From NCBI GenBank assembly GCA_023246995.1, contig JAHFHI010000015.1, positions 1 to 10,732 on the forward strand: DNA of 10,732 nt. Reading direction: 5' to 3'. This DNA comes from Candidatus Omnitrophota bacterium (GTDB taxonomy: Bacteria > Omnitrophota > Omnitrophia > Omnitrophales > Aquincolibacteriaceae). This document shows positions 6,750 through 10,732 of the stretch, piece after piece (position 1 is the stretch's first letter; each line of letters starts with the position of its first letter). The notes below the pieces were generated by a model, which saw only the letters and a program-made list of their open reading frames with translations, was not told the DNA's origin and did not search any database. Position numbers and translations under genes: made by a program.

Positions 6750-8189
6750 TTAGACGAATTTTATTTTCCGAGCGGCAACCCAGCACATCTTTAGCAGCAG
6801 CCATCCGTGGGTGAAACGACGGATCTTGGTCACGCCATACACCCGCTCACGGTAACGGACCGGCAGCTCGATAATTTTAAGGTTCTGGCGCGCGGCCCCG
6901 AAGATCAGGTCGAAATCCCCGAAGGGGTCAAAATCTCCGAAATAAGCGCGTCCCGCTTTGATTTTCTCGTAATCCCGCTTCCAGAGGACTTTCGTTCCGC
7001 AAAGCGTGTCGCTGAAGCGCTGTTCCAAGAGATAGCTAAACGCCATCCCGAAAAATTTATTTCCGAGAAGGTTCAAAAAACGCATCGCCTGTTTTTCCAT
7101 GGGGTAGACAAGACGCGTGCCGTTAATAAACTCCCCTTTCCCCTGGACGATGGCGCTGAAAAATTTCGGGAGGTCCTCGGGCGGAACGGTGAGGTCCGCA
7201 TCTAGAATCATGAGAAGCTCCCCCTGCGCGGCCTCAAATCCTTTTTGAACGGCGTCGCATTTCCCCTTGGGAGTTCCCTGCCGGACAAGCCGGATCGCCC
7301 GCTCGGGAAATTCGGCCTGCATGCGCGCGATTTCCTCCAAAGTGCCGTCCGTAGAATTGCCATCCACAAAAATCAGTTCGCACGCTTCTCCGAACCCCGG
7401 GGTGCGCCGTACCGCAGGCTCGATATTATCGCGCTCATTACGGCACGGGATAATCACGCTCACGCGGACCGAATTGGGATCCCGAGGCTCTGAAATAGGC
7501 TTGGCAATCAGCCATTCGACAAGACACAGCTTTTCGATGAGCGGGAGTTTTGCCAGGAAACGGTTACAAAGCGTCGAAAGAAGCGGGATTTTGACCGGAA
7601 GCAGGAGCCGGTATCCCTTTTTAATGACTTCGAAGCCGGCCAGATGAAGAAGATTTCGGATGTCTTCAAGCGGAAGCCAGTTTTGAGCCGGCTGCGGCAT
7701 TTTGAAACCAAGCTTCTCGGCCAGGTCCAAAAGAGGTTCCCACAAAAAATTGTAATAGGTAATGACCACGCGGCCTTTCGGATCAAGGACCCGGCGCACT
7801 TCTTCGAAAACCTTCTGCACATCGGGCAGAAGACCGATCGTGTCCGAGAGGATGACGCAGTCAAAACATTCCTTCAGGGGGAGATCTTCGGCCTCGGCCG
7901 TTATAAAATCGACTCCCGGATAATTTCTTCGCGCCTCGAGGATCATGGCCTCGCTAAAATCAACTCCCAGGCGGCGTCCGGCCTTGAGCTTCGCAAGCAA
8001 ATCCCCCGGCCCGCATCCGATTTCTAGTACCGAAGCCGCGTTTTGCACGTTTTCAGCGACAAAACGCTCCACCGCGTCATGGTAATAGGCGTTCTTGGAT
8101 TTCCAGTTGCCACGTTCAAACGCGATACGGTCAAAAAATATTTTGCGCGGATTGACCGATTGTTCCGCCTGCGCGCTTTGAGCGTTCAT
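6750..8189 (-). CDS. Methyltransferase-glycosyltransferase family 2 fusion
   Basis: Encodes 479 residues in one uninterrupted frame with two enzymes. Residues 1-200 or so form a class I methyltransferase: motif I VLEIGCGPG (54-62), LGVDFSEAM (74-82), then CVILSDTIGLL (111-121) and VLDPKGRVVITYYN (134-147). Residues 241-479 form a GT-A glycosyltransferase 2: VRVSVIIPCRNE (241-252), IFVDGNSTDGT (273-283), and the metal-binding DAD at 330-332. These fit the branch that holds dolichol/polyprenyl-phosphate sugar synthases (DPM1/DPG type). There is no C-terminal pair of membrane helices, so it should be soluble or peripheral, perhaps held by the hydrophobic linker (about 195-230). Bifunctional proteins of this domain order exist in public annotation, so it is uncommon but not unique. 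The ATG directly follows the upstream stop (TAAATG), with GAGGG about 11 nt before it. Confidence 0.9.
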   Translation of the reverse strand: MNAQSAQAEQSVNPRKIFFDRIAFERGNWKSKNAYYHDAVERFVAENVQNAASVLEIGCGPGDLLAKLKAGRRLGVDFSEAMILEARRNYPGVDFITAEAEDLPLKECFDCVILSDTIGLLPDVQKVFEEVRRVLDPKGRVVITYYNFLWEPLLDLAEKLGFKMPQPAQNWLPLEDIRNLLHLAGFEVIKKGYRLLLPVKIPLLSTLCNRFLAKLPLIEKLCLVEWLIAKPISEPRDPNSVRVSVIIPCRNERDNIEPAVRRTPGFGEACELIFVDGNSTDGTLEEIARMQAEFPERAIRLVRQGTPKGKCDAVQKGFEAAQGELLMILDADLTVPPEDLPKFFSAIVQGKGEFINGTRLVYPMEKQAMRFLNLLGNKFFGMAFSYLLEQRFSDTLCGTKVLWKRDYEKIKAGRAYFGDFDPFGDFDLIFGAARQNLKIIELPVRYRERVYGVTKIRRFTHGWLLLKMCWVAARKIKFV

Positions 8190-9140
8190 TTACTTTAAAA
8201 CCCTCGATCCGAGATACCACTCCACGGTCTGACGAAGCCCCGCGTCCAGAGAAGTCCCGGCCCTGAACCCAAACTGCAAAAAAGCCTTGGTTGTGTCCAC
8301 GCAGCGCCGCGGCTGGCCGTTGGGTTTGGTAACGTCCCATTTCACGGCGCCCTCGAACCCCGTAAAATAGGCGACCTTGTTTACAAGATCCCGGATGCTG
8401 ATTTCCTGGCAGGTTCCAAGATTCACGGGCTCGGAACGTTCATAGCGCTTCAAGGCAAGCACGACTCCCTTGGCGGCATCCCCCGCAAAAAGAAATTCCC
8501 GCGTGGGAGAGCCGTCTCCCCAGCAGACAATCTCCCGATCGCCGTTTTCCTTGGCCTCGACGCACTTGCGGATCATGGCCGGGATCACATGAGAAGTATT
8601 CAGATCAAAGTTGTCGCGGGGCCCGTATAAATTGACCGGTAAAAGACAGATGGAGTTAAACCCGTATTGATCCCGATAGGCTTGCGACTGGACCAGCAAA
8701 AGCTTTTTGGCAAGACCGTAGGGCGCGTTGGTCTCTTCGGGATAACCGCTCCACAAATCATCCTCCCGGAAAGGCACTGCGGCATACTTGGGGTAAGAAC
8801 AGATCGTGCCGATGACCACGAGTTTTTTGACGCCCAGGCGCCGTGATTCTTCAATCAACTGGGCCCCCATCATCAGATTTTCATAGAGAAAGCGCCCGGG
8901 GTTCTCCCGGTTCGCCCCGATCCCTCCCACGGTTCCGGCCGCGTGGATGATGAAATCCGGTGACTGCTCCTGGATAAGCCGAATCACGGCCGCGCGTTCG
9001 ACCAGATTATAATCCCGGCTGCGGGGAACAAAAACAACCGCGCCTTCACGCTCAAGCTCTTCGGTGATATAGCTTCCGAAAAAACCGGCCCCTCCGGTGA
9101 CGATCACCTTGCGTCCTTTAACCGACATTTCCTGTTCCAT
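8190..9140 (-). CDS. fcl: GDP-L-fucose synthase-like NAD(P)-dependent SDR
   Basis: Encodes 316 residues, the usual length. The cofactor motif is TGGAGFFGS (15-23). Family signatures are [15 protein letters not shown] (67-81), SYPK (115-118), [13 protein letters not shown] (134-146), NLYGPRDNF (170-178), [10 protein letters not shown] (183-192) and [11 protein letters not shown] (207-217). Against the E. coli enzyme with a constant offset of 5, catalytic Tyr136, Lys140, Cys109 and His179 are kept as Y141, K145, C114 and H184, while Ser107 is Thr112 (GTIC instead of GSSC). The family makes GDP-L-fucose from GDP-4-keto-6-deoxy-mannose by epimerisation and NADPH reduction. The partner GDP-mannose 4,6-dehydratase is not in the window. 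The GTxC version is a recurring subgroup, so the exact product (GDP-fucose or a related GDP-6-deoxyhexose) is less certain. ATG 9140 is preferred over the ATG at 9128, because GGCGGA-type purines lie upstream of it while the second has no properly spaced site. Confidence 0.88.
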   Translation of the reverse strand: MEQEMSVKGRKVIVTGGAGFFGSYITEELEREGAVVFVPRSRDYNLVERAAVIRLIQEQSPDFIIHAAGTVGGIGANRENPGRFLYENLMMGAQLIEESRRLGVKKLVVIGTICSYPKYAAVPFREDDLWSGYPEETNAPYGLAKKLLLVQSQAYRDQYGFNSICLLPVNLYGPRDNFDLNTSHVIPAMIRKCVEAKENGDREIVCWGDGSPTREFLFAGDAAKGVVLALKRYERSEPVNLGTCQEISIRDLVNKVAYFTGFEGAVKWDVTKPNGQPRRCVDTTKAFLQFGFRAGTSLDAGLRQTVEWYLGSRVLK

Positions 9141-9166
9141 AGAAATTCCGCCTTTCCTCTCGACTG

Positions 9167-9178
9167 AATTTTAAAATT
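9167..9178. repeat. 12-bp AT palindrome in the gap before the fucose synthase-like gene
   Basis: AATTTTAAAATT is a perfect palindrome in the 63-bp gap between the methyltransferase stop and the SDR start, the only real gap in this leftward block. It could mark a weak internal promoter or a binding site. No -35 with normal spacing was found, so I do not call a promoter. Confidence 0.3.
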
Positions 9179-9203
9179 TAATGCCCCGCCCGGAAACCAA
9201 ATC

Positions 9204-9932
9204 TCATTTCACGGCTTCGATTTCAAGCGATCCGGCAAGCTCTCGAAAAAGGGGAATTTTTTCGAAAATGGCCTGCGCTTTTTCAAGCAAAGGTAAAGAT
9301 TTTTCCGGCAAGAACGGGTAGAGAAAATCAAAGGGCCGGATCGTGACCCGCGAAAAACCCGTGCGGCGGAAATCCTCTTCAAGACCCCAGCGCACAAAAG
9401 CCGTTTCATGCGGGGAATCCCCCATTTTTTCTTTGATCCAGGGAACCGTCTTTTGAATGAAGATGTGCGGGTTCATCAGATTGGGTTCGGTAAACCGAGC
9501 CGCACCGCCGGGTTTTAGAACGCGAAAAATCTCCGCAAGCGCCGTCCGTTGATCAAGATGATGAAGGACAGAGCTTCCGACCACCGCGTCGAAATAGCCG
9601 TCCGGAAATCCGGTCGCGCACGCGTCGCGTTCTTCGAAGCGCCCGCGCGGCAATTTTTGCCGGGCCATTTCCAGCAAGTCCCCGGAAATATCGATCGAGA
9701 ACAACTCGGCCCCGCGCGCGAGCAATCCTTCGCTGAAAAGGCCGGTCCCGCAGCCGAGCTCGAGAGCGCGCCCGCCGCGTTTAAGCGCGAGCGCGAGAAA
9801 TTTCACGCGGCGGCGAAATCGCGCCTGCCCGATAGCGCCCTGCCAATTCCATATCTTTTCGGCAACACCGGCCAGTTTTTTTCCGTGCGCAATTTCGGAT
9901 CGCAGCCTGTCCTCGTAAAGAATTCCGGTCAT
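9204..9932 (-). CDS. Class I SAM-dependent methyltransferase
   Basis: Encodes 242 residues. Motif I is ALELGCGTG (56-64), the acidic ribose-binding residue is D81 (FSIDIS), DACATGFPDGYFDAVVGS (103-120) holds motifs III and IV, SVLHHLD is at 121-127, and VLKPGGAARFTEPN at 138-151. The C-terminal half (NPHIFIQKTVPWIK, GDSPHETAFVRW, FDFLYPFLP, GSLEIEA) resembles small-molecule methyltransferases often seen in sugar gene clusters. It probably methylates a sugar or glycan intermediate in the cytoplasm; this is inferred from the neighbours. The frame is open to 10007, but the ATG at 9932 is chosen: it lies 1 bp after the stop of the upstream gene and starts right before the conserved part, while earlier starts lie inside the coding sequence of the membrane protein. 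Confidence 0.87.
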   Translation of the reverse strand: MTGILYEDRLRSEIAHGKKLAGVAEKIWNWQGAIGQARFRRRVKFLALALKRGGRALELGCGTGLFSEGLLARGAELFSIDISGDLLEMARQKLPRGRFEERDACATGFPDGYFDAVVGSSVLHHLDQRTALAEIFRVLKPGGAARFTEPNLMNPHIFIQKTVPWIKEKMGDSPHETAFVRWGLEEDFRRTGFSRVTIRPFDFLYPFLPEKSLPLLEKAQAIFEKIPLFRELAGSLEIEAVK

Positions 9933-9933
9933 A

Positions 9934-10732
9934 TTACTTTTCCGGCTCCACGGATTCATAAACCGAAAGCTGATAATTTCGATCCCGGATGAGGCGCCGC
10001 TTTTCAATGGTCCCGCCCTCGTAAAGATACGCGGGGACAGCGTTCATGTGCCGGTTTTGATAAATGAGGCGCGCGTTTTTCGGAGGATTGAACGGCGTGA
10101 AATCCTCGGGGGTCATCAGATGAAAAAAACAAAAATTGACGAGCAGGAAATTACTCTTGGCGCTATAGGGCTCGCCGGTTTTAAAGTTTCGGGGCGGAGG
10201 CGATGCAAACTTCGTGTAAGGCGATGATTCGTAGCGTATCTGCCCGGGGGCAAGGCGCTCCGTTTGGATTCCGAGCTTGTAGAGAACATCCATGGGATAG
10301 GCCAGGTTCGCGTAGGCCCGCGCAAACGGAAAAAAGGACGCGAGAGAAATCAAGGGGATCGCCAGCAGGACTATTTTTTTTGGAAGAGCCGGCAGAGGGA
10401 GATCCGCCAAGAATGCCATCGCCGCCCAGACCATGAAGGGCATAAACGCGTGAATCACCCGGCCGTAGAATGCCCAATGGCCGGCTAAGGTCACCATGGC
10501 GTGAAAAAATAAACCTCCAAAAGCCATTAAAATATACGGCACGGCTTTAACATCGTAGGCGGGCTCCCGTAGGTCAGCGCGCCTCAAAAGCGTCTTTGCC
10601 CGTGAAAAAATCCAGGCCAAAGCGAGGACGCCGAGAAGAACTCCGGCGACGCCCTCGACTTTCCACAGGTATTCGGGAACGTAGGTCAGTCCCTCCTCGG
10701 GCGAGCCATCCAGGCTGCCGGAAAGATTATGC
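9934..10732 (-). CDS. Polytopic membrane protein, GT-C/GT39-like (N-terminal part missing)
   Basis: The frame is open from the right edge (first full codon at 10731) to the stop at 9934, giving the last 265 residues. An internal TTG at 10620 could act as a start, but hydrophobic coding sequence continues unbroken upstream, so the gene almost certainly begins outside the window. Four hydrophobic segments are visible, at about 25-42, 64-83, 91-109 and 118-136 of the partial protein. A soluble tail of about 125 residues follows, rich in aromatic residues, N and P. Membrane helices followed by a C-terminal extracytoplasmic domain fit the C-terminal part of GT-C transferases (dolichyl-phosphate-mannose transferase or GT39 type), which use polyprenyl-phosphate sugars. 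The catalytic first loop is missing from the window, so the family call is an inference from topology and neighbourhood. The stop is 1 bp from the next start. Confidence 0.65.
   Translation of the reverse strand, partial: HNLSGSLDGSPEEGLTYVPEYLWKVEGVAGVLLGVLALAWIFSRAKTLLRRADLREPAYDVKAVPYILMAFGGLFFHAMVTLAGHWAFYGRVIHAFMPFMVWAAMAFLADLPLPALPKKIVLLAIPLISLASFFPFARAYANLAYPMDVLYKLGIQTERLAPGQIRYESSPYTKFASPPPRNFKTGEPYSAKSNFLLVNFCFFHLMTPEDFTPFNPPKNARLIYQNRHMNAVPAYLYEGGTIEKRRLIRDRNYQLSVYESVEPEK

Noticed and set aside
6727..6751. Hairpin TCGCG...CGCGA with an A-rich loop at the convergent junction, as a bidirectional terminator
   Set aside because: Only 5 strong pairs with an 11-nt loop, and no run of T follows the stem on either strand, so it does not meet the pattern of an intrinsic terminator.
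9141..9203. Internal promoter in the 63-bp gap before the fucose synthase-like gene
   Set aside because: AT-rich -10-like strings exist (TAAAAT), but TTGGTT, the only -35-like sequence, is at the wrong distance (14 or 21 bp).
9933..10007. Upstream extension of the methyltransferase to 10007
   Set aside because: It would overlap the membrane-protein gene by about 74 bp and adds no conserved residues. The ATG at 9932 lies 1 bp past that gene's stop.
1..10732. Defence system, CRISPR array, tRNA/rRNA, IS element or phage genes
   Set aside because: No tandem repeats with spacers, no cloverleaf-like segments, and no transposase, integrase or nuclease motifs were seen. Every long frame on the coding strand is explained by glycan-related families or membrane proteins.

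Overview
The window is a dense, chromosome-like stretch of a bacterial cell-surface polysaccharide locus (O-antigen, capsule or exopolysaccharide type). Base composition is fairly GC-rich by eye. Most start codons are ATG with recognisable GGAGG/GAGG-type Shine-Dalgarno sequences, and genes are packed with 0-11 bp junctions. There are no RNA genes, IS elements, CRISPR arrays or defence genes. The mix of families (methyltransferase-GT2 fusion, AsnB, O-antigen ligase-like protein, small DUF4330-like protein) suits an uncultivated Gram-negative lineage such as Omnitrophota, but that placement is a guess from gene style.

Layout. (A) 10732-6750, leftward: the end of a polytopic membrane protein (GT-C/GT39-like, cut by the window edge), a class I methyltransferase, a GDP-L-fucose synthase-like SDR, and a two-domain methyltransferase-glycosyltransferase 2 protein. 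(B) 5793-6743, rightward: a single methyltransferase-like gene with a long insertion in its fold; its stop lies 6 bp from the stop of the fusion gene, tail to tail. (C) 5614-5792: a 179-bp divergent promoter region with a perfect TATAAT on each strand. (D) 5613-1, leftward: an ArnA/UXS-like NAD-dependent SDR, a GT4 glycosyltransferase (TTG start), an AsnB-type amidotransferase, a small membrane-anchored protein, and an O-antigen ligase/polymerase-like protein running off the left edge.

How the genes may work together (inference). The two SDRs make nucleotide sugars, a GDP-6-deoxyhexose and possibly a UDP-pentose or related sugar. The GT4 and the GT2 domain transfer sugars. Three methyltransferase domains and the amidotransferase decorate sugars or the lipid-linked intermediate. 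The O-antigen ligase-like protein polymerises or transfers the finished glycan, and the GT-C-like protein may use a polyprenyl-phosphate sugar made by the GT2 domain. The near-continuous translational coupling in block D suggests a fixed stoichiometric module.

I did not find a clearly new kind of system. The points most worth a second look are the pairing of AsnB with the small membrane protein and ligase, the MT-GT2 fusion, the SDR Ser-to-Thr substitution, and the divergent promoter with an extremely short leader.
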